Shown here piece after piece: positions 17,338 through 26,358 of a stretch of DNA of 64,000 nucleotides. The position numbers and the translations under genes were made by a program. The DNA comes from SZUA-521 sp041738285 (lineage in GTDB: Bacteria > Pseudomonadota > Gammaproteobacteria > Pseudomonadales > Azotimanducaceae): contig JBGSQB010000150.1 in assembly GCA_041738285.1 (NCBI GenBank), positions 62,001 through 126,000 of the forward strand, written 5' to 3'. The notes below the pieces were generated by a model that did no database searches, was not told the DNA's origin, and was given only the letters and a program-made list of their open reading frames with translations. Numbering within the stretch: position 1 is the first letter of the stretch; the number at the start of each line of letters is the position of its first letter.

Positions 17338-18207
17338 ATGGGATTTTTCGAGCTCTACGGCGTAGCCCTAGCGGGGATACTCGCGGTGGTGACGCTATTG
17401 TGGCTGGTCAGCGTTGCCGTGCGCGATGCGAGCATCATCGACATATTCTGGGGCGTGCTGTTCGTTGTCGTCGCATGGAGCCTTCTGTTTACCAACCGGC
17501 ATGACGTCGAAGCGAAAATGCTACTGGCAACCCTCCTCGTGACCATCTGGGGACTGCGGCTCGCGTTTCACCTCGCCATGCGCAATCTCGGTCACGGCGA
17601 GGACAGTCGGTACGCACTCTGGCGCCTGCACGGGGGTCCAAACTGGTGGCTCGCGACGTACTATCGGATCTACCTGCTGCAGGGCGGCATCGCTCTGATC
17701 GTCGCCGCGCCATTGATCGCGGTGTTCAATCGACCGGACGACTTCTTTATCGTGAATGCGCTCGGACTGGTGCTCTGGGCAGCCGGATTCTCATTCGAGT
17801 TCGTCGCGGATCTGCAGCTCACGCGCTTCCGCGCCGACCCCGCCAACCAGCACAAGGTCATGGATCAAGGTTTATGGCGATTGAGCCGGCACCCGAACTA
17901 TTTCGGCGATGCTGTGCAGTGGTGGGGGCTGGGGCTGTTTGCGTTCACCGGCGCCACGGCCTGGGCGCTGATCGGGCCGTTGGCCATGACGTTGTTGTTC
18001 CTATATGTATCCAACGATGTCATCGAAAAGGGCCTCAAGAAGCGGCGTCCCGACTACGTGCGGTACGTCGCATCGACCAACGCCTTTTTTCCCTGGCCAT
18101 CACCCGCAATCGCAGACGACACGGGAGAGTCGCGTACAATGGCAGCTGGGCGCGCGAATAGGGGAACGCGCGCAGGAGACGACGATGGCGACGGCGACAC
18201 TACCTGA
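17338..18207 (+). CDS. DUF1295 / steroid 5-alpha-reductase-fold membrane protein
   Basis: 289 residues with about six membrane segments. The C-terminal segment MDQGLWRLSRHPNYFGDAVQWW is the hallmark of the DUF1295/isoprenylcysteine methyltransferase-like and steroid 5-alpha-reductase superfamily, where it binds the cofactor. The exact reaction is unknown. ATG 17338 is preceded by GGAGGG at 17323-17328; a GTG 12 codons earlier touches the esterase stop but lacks such a site. The 3' end overlaps the next gene's start by 23 bases. Confidence 0.85.
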   Translation: MGFFELYGVALAGILAVVTLLWLVSVAVRDASIIDIFWGVLFVVVAWSLLFTNRHDVEAKMLLATLLVTIWGLRLAFHLAMRNLGHGEDSRYALWRLHGGPNWWLATYYRIYLLQGGIALIVAAPLIAVFNRPDDFFIVNALGLVLWAAGFSFEFVADLQLTRFRADPANQHKVMDQGLWRLSRHPNYFGDAVQWWGLGLFAFTGATAWALIGPLAMTLLFLYVSNDVIEKGLKKRRPDYVRYVASTNAFFPWPSPAIADDTGESRTMAAGRANRGTRAGDDDGDGDTT

Positions 18208-18778
18208 GAATACCGACCTAGCCTGGGACATCGGTGCTGGTATCGATCGCGATGTCGCGGCCGACTTTGTCATGCAGTTCGAAACGACGTTGTGCGTCTA
18301 TTCACCCTCGGTCGAACAGCTCTACAGCAACTACAACATCTATTTCCCGCGAGAGTATGACCGCAAGATGGTGATCCTCCCGGACCCGACCGCGTTTCAT
18401 GACACGTTCAATGGCATCGTGCCCGAAGCGGTTGCACTCACGGGCCTGTACATCATCCCAGGGGAACTGATCGACAAGCCCGGGCTCTACCTCGCCAACG
18501 TGAACAAAGATCGGTCACTGGGGAGCCGTCGCATCCCCTTCGAGGCCGGACTTCGCACCATCGTCAAGAATCGGCCTGCGCACGATCCCTTCCTTCCGGT
18601 GCTCGCGAAGGGCGATCTACGCGCGTTCGAGCAATCCTGGCCGGTGCTGCACCTGCATCGCGTCAAACTCGGTGAACTCGGTGATCGGTCGGAGCTCGAC
18701 CGCACGAATATTCACCACGTCATCATGGAAAAGCTCGAAACACTGTTCGTCGAGCAACGACGCCTTCTGGAAAAATGA
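18185..18778 (+). CDS. Conserved hypothetical protein
   Basis: 197 residues, soluble, no recognised domain. Distinctive stretches are NYNIYFPREYDRKMVILPDP, GLYIIPGELIDKPGLYLANV and SRRIPFEAGLRTIVKNR. No signal peptide or membrane segment. The ATG has AGGAGA about 6 bases upstream, which supports the start even though it lies inside the end of the DUF1295 gene. It is coupled by ATGA to the next membrane-protein gene, suggesting they work together. Confidence 0.75.
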   Translation: MATATLPENTDLAWDIGAGIDRDVAADFVMQFETTLCVYSPSVEQLYSNYNIYFPREYDRKMVILPDPTAFHDTFNGIVPEAVALTGLYIIPGELIDKPGLYLANVNKDRSLGSRRIPFEAGLRTIVKNRPAHDPFLPVLAKGDLRAFEQSWPVLHLHRVKLGELGDRSELDRTNIHHVIMEKLETLFVEQRRLLEK

Positions 18779-19626
18779 CTGCACCGCGCATCGGCATCGC
18801 GCATGGCGCCCTGCTGTTCATTCTGCTGGCGCTCCTCATCCCATCCTGGCTCGGTGACGTCGACCAGGTGGCTCAGGCACGAACCCGCACCGCCTTCGAA
18901 AGCGCGCTGGTGACCTTCGCCGTCGCCCGAACACTCAACGGCGTCATCTCCGTCGCCCAGGGCACGGAACTGGCATTTCAGCCTGCCGGCGTCGGTGTCG
19001 TGGTGACCGCCGGTGAGATTCTGGATCCACTGAACGATCTGATCGAACAGTTCTCCTGGCTCACGTTGCTTGCGGCGTCGTCGCTCGGTGCCCAAATCCT
19101 GTTGTCGGAGATGTTCGCAACGCCCTTCGTCAACGCGGTGCTGACGATTGCCGTGCTGGGTGCCGCCCTTGCGTGCCTGTTCGCGCCTGCCACCGGCCGC
19201 CTGCGTCGCAGTGCCCTGCAGATCGCACTGGCGCTCATGATCATCCGGTTCGCCATCGCCTTCGCAACGCTCTCCACCAGCTGGGTGACTGACAACTTTC
19301 TCGCCGACCGGGAGCAGGAATCGGTTGCGTATCTGAGCGACACCAGCGCATCGATCGAGACATCGCCACCCACGTCCGGGTCAGCGCGCGGCCCGAAGAG
19401 CCCCTTCGATCGGCTTGGCAATCTACTCGACGATGCCACCGAAGCGGTCGATCTACGCGCCCGCATCGACGACCTCAAGGGCCGCACGGAGGCGGCTATC
19501 GGCCACATCGTGAATCTGATCGTGGTCTACCTAGTGGAAACCCTGCTGCTGCCGATCGCGCTGCTCGCCACCGCCTGGGGGGCCCTCAAATGGGGGATTC
19601 GCCGCCTCGGACCGATCGAGCGCTGA
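18775..19626 (+). CDS. Hypothetical integral membrane protein
   Basis: 283 residues, unrecognised. Hydrophobic segments at about 8-25, 84-105, 120-140, 146-168 and 243-268. A soluble stretch around 170-240 contains a polar linker and helical region with SPFDRLGNLLDDATEAVDLR. It opens MTAPRIGIAHGALLFILLAL, so the N-terminus may be a membrane anchor. The start codon overlaps the upstream stop (ATGA). Nothing in the sequence shows a catalytic function. Confidence 0.72.
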   Translation: MTAPRIGIAHGALLFILLALLIPSWLGDVDQVAQARTRTAFESALVTFAVARTLNGVISVAQGTELAFQPAGVGVVVTAGEILDPLNDLIEQFSWLTLLAASSLGAQILLSEMFATPFVNAVLTIAVLGAALACLFAPATGRLRRSALQIALALMIIRFAIAFATLSTSWVTDNFLADREQESVAYLSDTSASIETSPPTSGSARGPKSPFDRLGNLLDDATEAVDLRARIDDLKGRTEAAIGHIVNLIVVYLVETLLLPIALLATAWGALKWGIRRLGPIER

Positions 19627-19695
19627 AATCGGTCGTACGCCCATCGGCCCGGGTGCATTAACATACGGCGTTTTTTTGAAGCGGAAGCCCGCCCC

Positions 19696-20646
19696 GTGCA
19701 TCGTGTCTTCATCGACGGCCAAGCCGGCACCACCGGTCTCGAGATCGCGGCGCGATTGCGCGGCCGCGGCGATCTGGCGTTGCTGGAAATCGATGACACC
19801 ACCCGCAAGGACCGCAAGGCACGCGCCGCGCTGCTCAATCAGGCCGACCTGGTCGTGTTGTGCCTGCCTGACGAGGCGGCGCGAGAAGCGGTGACGCTGA
19901 TCGACAATCCGCGTACGCGGATTCTGGATGCCAGCACCGCATTCCGCACGGCGCCCGATTGGGTCTATGGACTGCCCGAACTCGACCCGAACCAGCGCTC
20001 ACTCATCCGCCGTGCCACGCGGGTGAGCAACCCGGGATGCTATCCCACCGGGTTCATTCTGACCGTGCGCCCGTTGATCGATGCCGGGCTCCTCGACGCC
20101 AATGCAGCATTGTCAGTGCACGCATTCTCCGGCTTCTCCGGCGGCGGTCGGCCGATGGTCGAGCGATATCGGGCGCACGCTGCGGCTGATGGCCCTGCGA
20201 TGCCGCCGAAGAGCTACGGGCTCGCGCTCAATCACAAGCACGTGCCGGAAATGACACGCTACTCGGGCCTTTCCGCGGCGCCCCTATTTGCGCCCGCGGT
20301 TGCTGACTACTACAAAGGCATGCTCGTTCATGTCCCGCTGGACGCGCGTCTGCTACGCAGTCGCGCGGGCGCCGCCCAAATTCACGAAGCGTTGTCGAAG
20401 CGCTACCGTGATGAGGCATGCGTGCGTGTGTGGCCATTGGGCGCGACCGAGGCGCTCGACGATGGGTTCTTGGATCCGACCGGCGCCAACGACACCAACC
20501 GGATCGACGTCATGGTATTCGGCAACAGCGCTCAGGCCCTCGTGGTCAGCCGCTACGACAACCTGGGCAAGGGGGCGTCCGGTGCTGCCGTGCAGAATCT
20601 CAACCTCATGCTCGGCCTGCGCGAACTCGAAGGGCTGACGGTATGA
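19696..20646 (+). CDS. argC: N-acetyl-gamma-glutamyl-phosphate reductase, short (type 2) form
   Basis: Third step of arginine synthesis: NADPH reduction of acetylglutamyl phosphate to the semialdehyde. 316 residues, the short form. Seen: VFIDGQAGTTGLEIAARL nucleotide loop, LCLPDEAAREAV, and NPGCYPTG with the catalytic Cys115. It uses a GTG start with no strong ribosome-binding site. It overlaps the aminotransferase gene by 4 bases, so the two are coupled. No other arg genes are in the window. Confidence 0.93.
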   Translation: MHRVFIDGQAGTTGLEIAARLRGRGDLALLEIDDTTRKDRKARAALLNQADLVVLCLPDEAAREAVTLIDNPRTRILDASTAFRTAPDWVYGLPELDPNQRSLIRRATRVSNPGCYPTGFILTVRPLIDAGLLDANAALSVHAFSGFSGGGRPMVERYRAHAAADGPAMPPKSYGLALNHKHVPEMTRYSGLSAAPLFAPAVADYYKGMLVHVPLDARLLRSRAGAAQIHEALSKRYRDEACVRVWPLGATEALDDGFLDPTGANDTNRIDVMVFGNSAQALVVSRYDNLGKGASGAAVQNLNLMLGLRELEGLTV

Positions 20647-21932
20647 CCGCGCTTGCCGACCAAGGCGTGGAGACCTTGAAGCAACGTGCGCGGGCACTGC
20701 GCGCGCAGCTCGACCAGCTGCGTGCCCAGGGTCTCAAGCTCGACCTCACGCGCGGCAAACCCGCGCCAGATCAGCTGACGCTCTCCAACGATCTGGAACA
20801 CGCCATCGGGGGTGACTTTCGCGCCAGTGACGGCACCGACGTGCGCAACTACGGGGGGCTGCGCGGCATTCCGGAAGCGCGTGCGCTTGGCGCCAGTCTG
20901 CTCGGTGTCGCCCCAAGCGACGTCATGGCCGCGGGCAACTCGAGCCTCACCCTCATGTATCAGGTCATCGACGCTGCGCTCAATTTCGGGCTGTGGGGCG
21001 ACACGACCCAATGGCGGGGCGAAGGCGAAACCATCAGATTCATTTGCCCGGTGCCCGGCTACGACCGCCACTTCACGATCTGTCAGCACTTCGGCATACA
21101 GATGATCGCGGTACCGATGAACGACGATGGTCCGGTCATGGACACGATCGAATCGCTCGTCGCCGAAGACCGCTCGATCAAAGGCATCTGGTGCGTGCCG
21201 AAGTATTCGAATCCAACCGGCTGTGTCTACGCCGACGACGTCGTGCGCCGACTGGCACAACTGCCGTTGCGGGCGGGTCGCGGGTTTCTCGTCTGCTGGG
21301 ACAACGCCTATGCAGTCCACGATCTCGTGTTCCCGGGACAGGTGCTTTCGGCCATCGCCGCGTTCGCCGCAGCGGCGGGAACCGCCGACCAGGTGGTGCA
21401 GTTCTGCTCGACCTCTAAAATCACCTTCGCCGGTGCCGGGGTCGGATTTCTCGCCGCGAGTGCCGGGGTGCTGGCGCGCTTCGAGCAATTTCTCACCGCC
21501 CAGGCAATCGGGCCCGACAAGCTCAATCAGCTTCGCCACGCGCGCTTTCTTGCCGCCGGCGTTGAACCGCTGATGCGCCAGCACGCGGCGTTGATCAAAC
21601 CCAAGTTCGATGCGGTACTCGACCGCCTCGAGGCCGGCCTCGGAAGCCTCGACATCGCCACGTGGACCACCCCGAAGGGCGGCTACTTCATTTCATTCGA
21701 CACGCTGCCGGGACTGGCCCGGCGGGTCGTCGATCTCGCCAAGAGTGCGGGTGTGACGTTGACGCCCGCGGGCGCCACCTACCCGTACGGCAAAGACCCA
21801 GAGGACAAGAACATTCGTATTGCACCGACCTTTCCCAGTCTCTCCGACGTGGAGGCCGCGGCCGACATCTTCACACTGTGCGTGGAACTTGCAAGCGTCG
21901 AACGCCTGTTGCACGAACGGGGTGCTGCATGA
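20643..21932 (+). CDS. Fold-type I aminotransferase, probable aspartate aminotransferase subgroup 1c (MocR-aminotransferase-like domain)
   Basis: 429 residues. The PLP Lys is probably Lys259 in CSTSKITFAGAGVGF. KGIWCVPKYSNPTGCVYAD (about 180-198) is characteristic of the Corynebacterium AspT-like 1c group rather than classic AspC. It probably transfers amino groups between glutamate and oxaloacetate. Coupled to argC upstream (ATGA) and to the DEAD-box gene downstream (ATGA). It lacks the glycine-rich loop and C-terminus of alpha-oxoamine synthases, so it is not a CqsA-type autoinducer synthase. Confidence 0.8.
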   Translation: MTALADQGVETLKQRARALRAQLDQLRAQGLKLDLTRGKPAPDQLTLSNDLEHAIGGDFRASDGTDVRNYGGLRGIPEARALGASLLGVAPSDVMAAGNSSLTLMYQVIDAALNFGLWGDTTQWRGEGETIRFICPVPGYDRHFTICQHFGIQMIAVPMNDDGPVMDTIESLVAEDRSIKGIWCVPKYSNPTGCVYADDVVRRLAQLPLRAGRGFLVCWDNAYAVHDLVFPGQVLSAIAAFAAAAGTADQVVQFCSTSKITFAGAGVGFLAASAGVLARFEQFLTAQAIGPDKLNQLRHARFLAAGVEPLMRQHAALIKPKFDAVLDRLEAGLGSLDIATWTTPKGGYFISFDTLPGLARRVVDLAKSAGVTLTPAGATYPYGKDPEDKNIRIAPTFPSLSDVEAAADIFTLCVELASVERLLHERGAA

Positions 21933-23119
21933 GCACCTGGACGATCGACGAATTCGACGTTCCGGCAGAGCCCGGCCGCGACCGATTCCACGACTTCGGT
22001 TTACCGACGCCACTGATGCATGGGATCGCCGATCTCGGCTTTCGATACTGCACGCCGATTCAGCGCGAAGTGCTCCCATACAGCCTCGCCGACTATGACG
22101 TCACTGGTCAGGCGCAGACCGGCACAGGTAAGACCGCCGCGTTTCTGATCACGATCTTGAGTCGACAGTGGGAGCACCCCTCGCCAAAGGCGAATCCCCC
22201 CGGGACGCCGCGCGCGCTGGTGCTCGCACCCACTCGTGAACTCGCCATTCAGATCGAGCAGGACGGCCACGATCTGGCCAAGTACCTCGACTCGCGCGTC
22301 ATCAGTGTCGTCGGCGGCATGGATTTCAACAAGCAGCGTGAGCTGTTGGCGGCGGGCCCGGTCGACATCCTGGCCGCAACACCGGGGCGGCTGCTCGACT
22401 TCATCAACCGGCGGGTCATCGATCTCAGCCGCGTCGAAGTGCTGGTGATCGATGAGGCCGACCGCATGCTCGACATGGGCTTCATCCCGGATGTGCGCCG
22501 CATCGTCTACAAGACGCCGCACAAGCGCCAACGCCAGACCCTGTTCTTCAGCGCCACCTTCAACGACGACGTGATGCGTCTCGCCGATCAGTGGACCCTC
22601 GAACCGGTGCATGTGGCCATCGAACCGGAGAGCGTCGCGGTCGACTCGGTGGATCAGAAGTTCTGGACCGTCGCCGCCGAAGACAAGCCGAAGTTGCTCG
22701 CGACCCTCGTCGCCCATCAGCATCTGACGCGGGTGATGGTGTTCGCAAATCGGCGCGACTCCACCCGCAATCTGCACGAGTACCTGCGTCGCCACGACGT
22801 GTCGTGCGAGATGCTGTCGGGCGAGGTGCCTCAGCGTAAGCGCCTCTCGACCCTCGACAAGTTCAAACGGGGCAAGATCCAGGTGTTGGTGGCAACCGAT
22901 GTGGCGGGGCGCGGCATTCACGTCGATGACGTCAGCCACGTCATCAACTACGACCTGCCCGAAGACCCGGAGGACTATGTTCACCGCATCGGCCGCACCG
23001 GGCGTGCCGGAGCGACCGGGATCTCGATCAGCTTCGTGTCCGAAAATGACGCATTCAGCCTCCCCGCCATTGAGGAGTATCTCGGCGCGCCCGTCATATG
23101 TTCACAGCCCGAGATCTGA
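21929..23119 (+). CDS. DEAD-box ATP-dependent RNA helicase, RhlB-like
   Basis: 396 residues with the full motif set: TPIQREVLPY (Q motif), AQTGTGKTAAF (motif I), PTRELAIQ (Ia), VIDEADRMLDMGF (II), FFSATF (III), ATDVAGRGIHVDDV (V) and HRIGRTGRAG (VI). It ends about 25 residues after motif VI, without the basic C-terminal tail of E. coli RhlB/RhlE. The linker between motifs I and Ia contains HPSPKANPPG, encoded by a REP-like stretch (22168-22195). Role: RNA unwinding in decay or ribosome assembly. Coupled to the aminotransferase gene by ATGA. Confidence 0.92.
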   Translation: MSTWTIDEFDVPAEPGRDRFHDFGLPTPLMHGIADLGFRYCTPIQREVLPYSLADYDVTGQAQTGTGKTAAFLITILSRQWEHPSPKANPPGTPRALVLAPTRELAIQIEQDGHDLAKYLDSRVISVVGGMDFNKQRELLAAGPVDILAATPGRLLDFINRRVIDLSRVEVLVIDEADRMLDMGFIPDVRRIVYKTPHKRQRQTLFFSATFNDDVMRLADQWTLEPVHVAIEPESVAVDSVDQKFWTVAAEDKPKLLATLVAHQHLTRVMVFANRRDSTRNLHEYLRRHDVSCEMLSGEVPQRKRLSTLDKFKRGKIQVLVATDVAGRGIHVDDVSHVINYDLPEDPEDYVHRIGRTGRAGATGISISFVSENDAFSLPAIEEYLGAPVICSQPEI

Positions 23120-23126
23120 GGTTTCC

Positions 23127-25475
23127 ATGGGGGCGCTCGCAGCTGCCCTGATCCGGTTCGCCTGCCTCGCTGCCGCGTTGTGGCTGTGGGCAACACCTGT
23201 GGCAGCGGCACCGATCAGCCACGACGTGCTGTTTGACGCCGACGGTCAGCTCGATCTGACCTCGGCGTCCGAACGGGACGATTGGAGTCCTCAGCGTGGC
23301 ACCCCCAACTACGGCTACTACGGTGGCGCCGTCTGGCTGCGCACCGCGATAACACCCGGCACCGACCTACTCCAGATCGACAACCCCTGGCCCGATCACC
23401 TCGACGTGTTTTTCCTGGCGAGCGATCGCGTCGCTGCCTCCTTCCAGACGGGTGATCGGTTGCCCTTCGCTACGCGACCGCTACCCGAGCCCGGCTTCGT
23501 CTTTCCCGTACCGCCGAGCGCCGACACCGTGATTATCCGAGCCGCGGGGCGCAGCGCGCACTATCTGCCTATCCGTTTGGTGACCAACGCCGAGTACGAC
23601 GCTTTTCGCAGTCGCGCGGCGCTGCTCGAAGGAGGTTACTACGGCATCATTCTGATCATGCTGCTGTACAACCTGGTGCTGTACGTCGGCATTCGCGACA
23701 GTCTGTATCTGTACTACGTGCTGTACGCGGCGAGTCTGTCGCTGGTAATGCTGGGCGCTGATGGCCTAGGGGCACAGTACCTCTGGCCGGACTCGCCCGC
23801 GATGCAGCAGTTCTCCTCGCACGCGATGGTCGCCACCACGCTACTCTTCGCGGTGTTGTTCGCCAATGCGTTTCTGCGCATCCAGATTGCGAGCAAGACG
23901 GCACTCAATCTCCTGCGTGGCTACCTCGGACTCGTTGCGTTGAACGCGCTATGGGGCGTCATCAGCACAACGCATTTGTCCTCAATTGCCAGTGCCGTGC
24001 TCGTCATGGTCGGCACCACCATGCTGCTCGGTATCGCCTACGTCCGATTGCGGCAGGGCTACCGCCCCGCGCTCGTCTATCTGGTCGCCGATGGCGCGCT
24101 GCTACTGGGGGCAACCGCGTTCTCGGCGTTGCAAATGGGTTGGCTCGACGACGGCATGCTGGTGCGCTACGGATTGCACCTCGGCTCGACGCTGCAGCTG
24201 GCGCTGCTCGCCCTGGCGCTGTCGCAGCGCATCAACAGCGAACGCCAGCAGCGCATGAAGGTGCAGCATCAGTCCCTCGAGCTCGCACGGGAAGTACGCG
24301 CGCTGCGCACCGAGTCGCAGATCGCCGAAGAACACCGTCAGCTGCAGCGGTCGCTGCAGCATGCGCAGAAGCTCAAGACGATCGGTGAACTTACCGGCGG
24401 GTTCGCCCACGACTTCAACAACATTCTCGCCAGCGTGCTTGGATTTGCCGAACTCGCCCACCAACGGCTGCGCGAGAACAGCGACGCCAAGCTCTTGGGC
24501 TTCGTCACCGAAATTGAGGCGGCTGGCCGCCGTGGCGCCGATCTCGTCCGACAGCTGCTCATCTACAGCCGCGGCACGCCGACCGAGCCGCAGGAAACGG
24601 ATCTGCGCGAAACCCTCGATGAAACGGCGCGGCTGCTGCGCGGGACGCTGCCATCCACCATCCGCTTGAAACTCGACTTGCCAGCAAGCGCCATTCGACT
24701 GGTCGTCGATGTCGCTCAAATCCAGCAGATGATCGTGAATCTCTCCCTCAACGGCGCCGAGTCGATGGATACCCGCGGCGAATTGTCCATCGAGCTCGGC
24801 CTCACCAACGCCGACCAGGCTGTCTGCAGTTCCTGCGCCACGCGCTTCTCCGGTGAGCACGCCGTCATCCGGATCGCGGACCGCGGCAAGGGAATCGCTG
24901 GCAACATTCAGGACGTTTTCACGCCCTTTCACACCACGAAGCCGGTCGGCAAGGGGTCTGGACTTGGGCTATCGGTCGTCCACGGTATTGCCCACGAGCA
25001 CCACGGCCACATCAAGGTCGCATCACGGGCCGAGGGTGGCACCATCGTCGCGGTCTACCTGCCGCTGCACACTGCCGCGCCGGAGATATCGGTGCATGAC
25101 AGCGCACACATCCTCGTCATCGACGACGACGAAGCCGTCGGCCGGTACCTCGGGTCGATGCTCGAAGAGCACGGCTATCGCACGACGATCGTCAACCGAT
25201 CGAGCGAGGCGCTCGAGCAGGTCATGCGTGACCCGCTGGCATACGACCTGGTGGTCGCCGATCAGCTGATGCCGCGCATCACCGGCATTGAGCTGGCGCG
25301 AGACCTGCGCGAGCTGCGACCCGACCTGCCGGTCATCTTATGCACCGGCAATCCCGACTCGATCGATCGCGGCGCGCTACTGGAAACGAGCATCCGCGCC
25401 GTCTTCGGTAAGCCCATCGAAGCGGATCTACTGCTCGCCAAGGTGGCTGGCCTGTTGAAGTCCGCCAACCCCTGA
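23127..25475 (+). CDS. 7TMR-DISM hybrid histidine kinase with C-terminal receiver domain
   Basis: 782 residues. Order: signal peptide (1-28), periplasmic 7TMR-DISMED2-like beta domain (about 30-165), seven membrane helices (about 170-366), coiled coil, HisKA with phospho-His428 in GGFAHDFNNIL, an HATPase (IADRGKGIAG, then GLGLSVV), and a REC domain from about 663 with phospho-acceptor Asp712 in LVVADQLMP. DISM sensors are thought to bind carbohydrates or similar ligands outside the membrane. There is no adjacent output regulator, so the partner is probably encoded elsewhere. ATG 23127 follows GAGG (23118-23121). Confidence 0.9.
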   Translation: MGALAAALIRFACLAAALWLWATPVAAAPISHDVLFDADGQLDLTSASERDDWSPQRGTPNYGYYGGAVWLRTAITPGTDLLQIDNPWPDHLDVFFLASDRVAASFQTGDRLPFATRPLPEPGFVFPVPPSADTVIIRAAGRSAHYLPIRLVTNAEYDAFRSRAALLEGGYYGIILIMLLYNLVLYVGIRDSLYLYYVLYAASLSLVMLGADGLGAQYLWPDSPAMQQFSSHAMVATTLLFAVLFANAFLRIQIASKTALNLLRGYLGLVALNALWGVISTTHLSSIASAVLVMVGTTMLLGIAYVRLRQGYRPALVYLVADGALLLGATAFSALQMGWLDDGMLVRYGLHLGSTLQLALLALALSQRINSERQQRMKVQHQSLELAREVRALRTESQIAEEHRQLQRSLQHAQKLKTIGELTGGFAHDFNNILASVLGFAELAHQRLRENSDAKLLGFVTEIEAAGRRGADLVRQLLIYSRGTPTEPQETDLRETLDETARLLRGTLPSTIRLKLDLPASAIRLVVDVAQIQQMIVNLSLNGAESMDTRGELSIELGLTNADQAVCSSCATRFSGEHAVIRIADRGKGIAGNIQDVFTPFHTTKPVGKGSGLGLSVVHGIAHEHHGHIKVASRAEGGTIVAVYLPLHTAAPEISVHDSAHILVIDDDEAVGRYLGSMLEEHGYRTTIVNRSSEALEQVMRDPLAYDLVVADQLMPRITGIELARDLRELRPDLPVILCTGNPDSIDRGALLETSIRAVFGKPIEADLLLAKVAGLLKSANP

Positions 25476-25536
25476 CAATTGACGTCGGCCGCCTCGCCGC
25501 GGAGCATGGCCACCCCCCTGGAGATGGGACCGCGAC

Positions 25537-26346
25537 ATGCGAACCGCACTGGTACAAATGCGATCCACCGCGAACGTGCGGGACAACCTCGACAGCGCCA
25601 AGCGGCTGATTGAGAAGGCCATTTCTCTGGGCGCCGAGTTCGTGATGCTGCCGGAAGCGTTTGCCTACATTGGTCCCGGCGCTGGTAAACGAGCGATCCT
25701 CGAACCACTGCCCGCGGGAGGGCCGATTCTGGACCAGTGCCGTGCGATGGCTCGCACGCTCGCCACGCCGCTCTTACTCGGCGGCTTTCATGAACGCGCC
25801 GCCGATGGCCGCGCTCACAACACGGCAGTCCATCTGGATGCGAGCGGCGAGGTCGTCTCTATGTACCGCAAGATCCATCTGTTCGACGTGGACCTGCCTG
25901 ACGGCACCCGCCTATTGGAGTCCGAGGCGACCGCCCCGGGCGATCGCGCTGTGGTCACGCAGACCGCCTTCGGCGCGCTCGGCCTCACCATCTGCTACGA
26001 CGTCCGCTTTCCCGCCTTGTATCAGTCGTTGGTCGAGCAGGGCGCGGTGGCACTGGCAGTGCCATCGGCATTCACGGCATCGACGGGCAAGGACCACTGG
26101 CATGTGCTGCTGCGCGCCCGCGCCATTGAGTGTCAGGCCTATGTGCTCGCGGCTGCGCAATGGGGCAGTCACGGCGCATCGCGGACGTCATACGGTCATT
26201 CACTCATCGTCGATCCCTGGGGATGCGTGATTGCGGAGTGTTCCGACGGCGACGGCGTCGTCGTTGCAGAACTCGATATCGACAAGGTACGGCAGGCGCG
26301 TCGTGTATTGCCGAGCCTCACCCACAAACGTCAATTCGATTCGTGA
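25537..26346 (+). CDS. Nitrilase-superfamily amidohydrolase (Nit1/deaminated glutathione amidase-like)
   Basis: 269 residues with the Glu-Lys-Cys triad: Glu40 (MLPEAFAY), Lys112 (YRKIHLFDVD) and Cys153 (TICYDVRFP). Length and the HLFDVDLPDG segment match the NitFhit/YafV-related branch now assigned to dGSH amidase, which repairs deaminated glutathione; omega-amidase is an alternative. It is separated by 12 bases from the AI-2E transporter gene and precedes hisC in the same direction. Confidence 0.88.
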   Translation: MRTALVQMRSTANVRDNLDSAKRLIEKAISLGAEFVMLPEAFAYIGPGAGKRAILEPLPAGGPILDQCRAMARTLATPLLLGGFHERAADGRAHNTAVHLDASGEVVSMYRKIHLFDVDLPDGTRLLESEATAPGDRAVVTQTAFGALGLTICYDVRFPALYQSLVEQGAVALAVPSAFTASTGKDHWHVLLRARAIECQAYVLAAAQWGSHGASRTSYGHSLIVDPWGCVIAECSDGDGVVVAELDIDKVRQARRVLPSLTHKRQFDS

Positions 26347-26358
26347 GATCATGCGCTG

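Noticed and set aside
20643..21932. Aminotransferase considered as a CqsA/LqsA alpha-hydroxyketone synthase for the CqsS-like kinase
   Set aside because: The protein follows the AspT-like 1c aminotransferase pattern, lies 39 kb away in a housekeeping operon, and lacks alpha-oxoamine synthase features.
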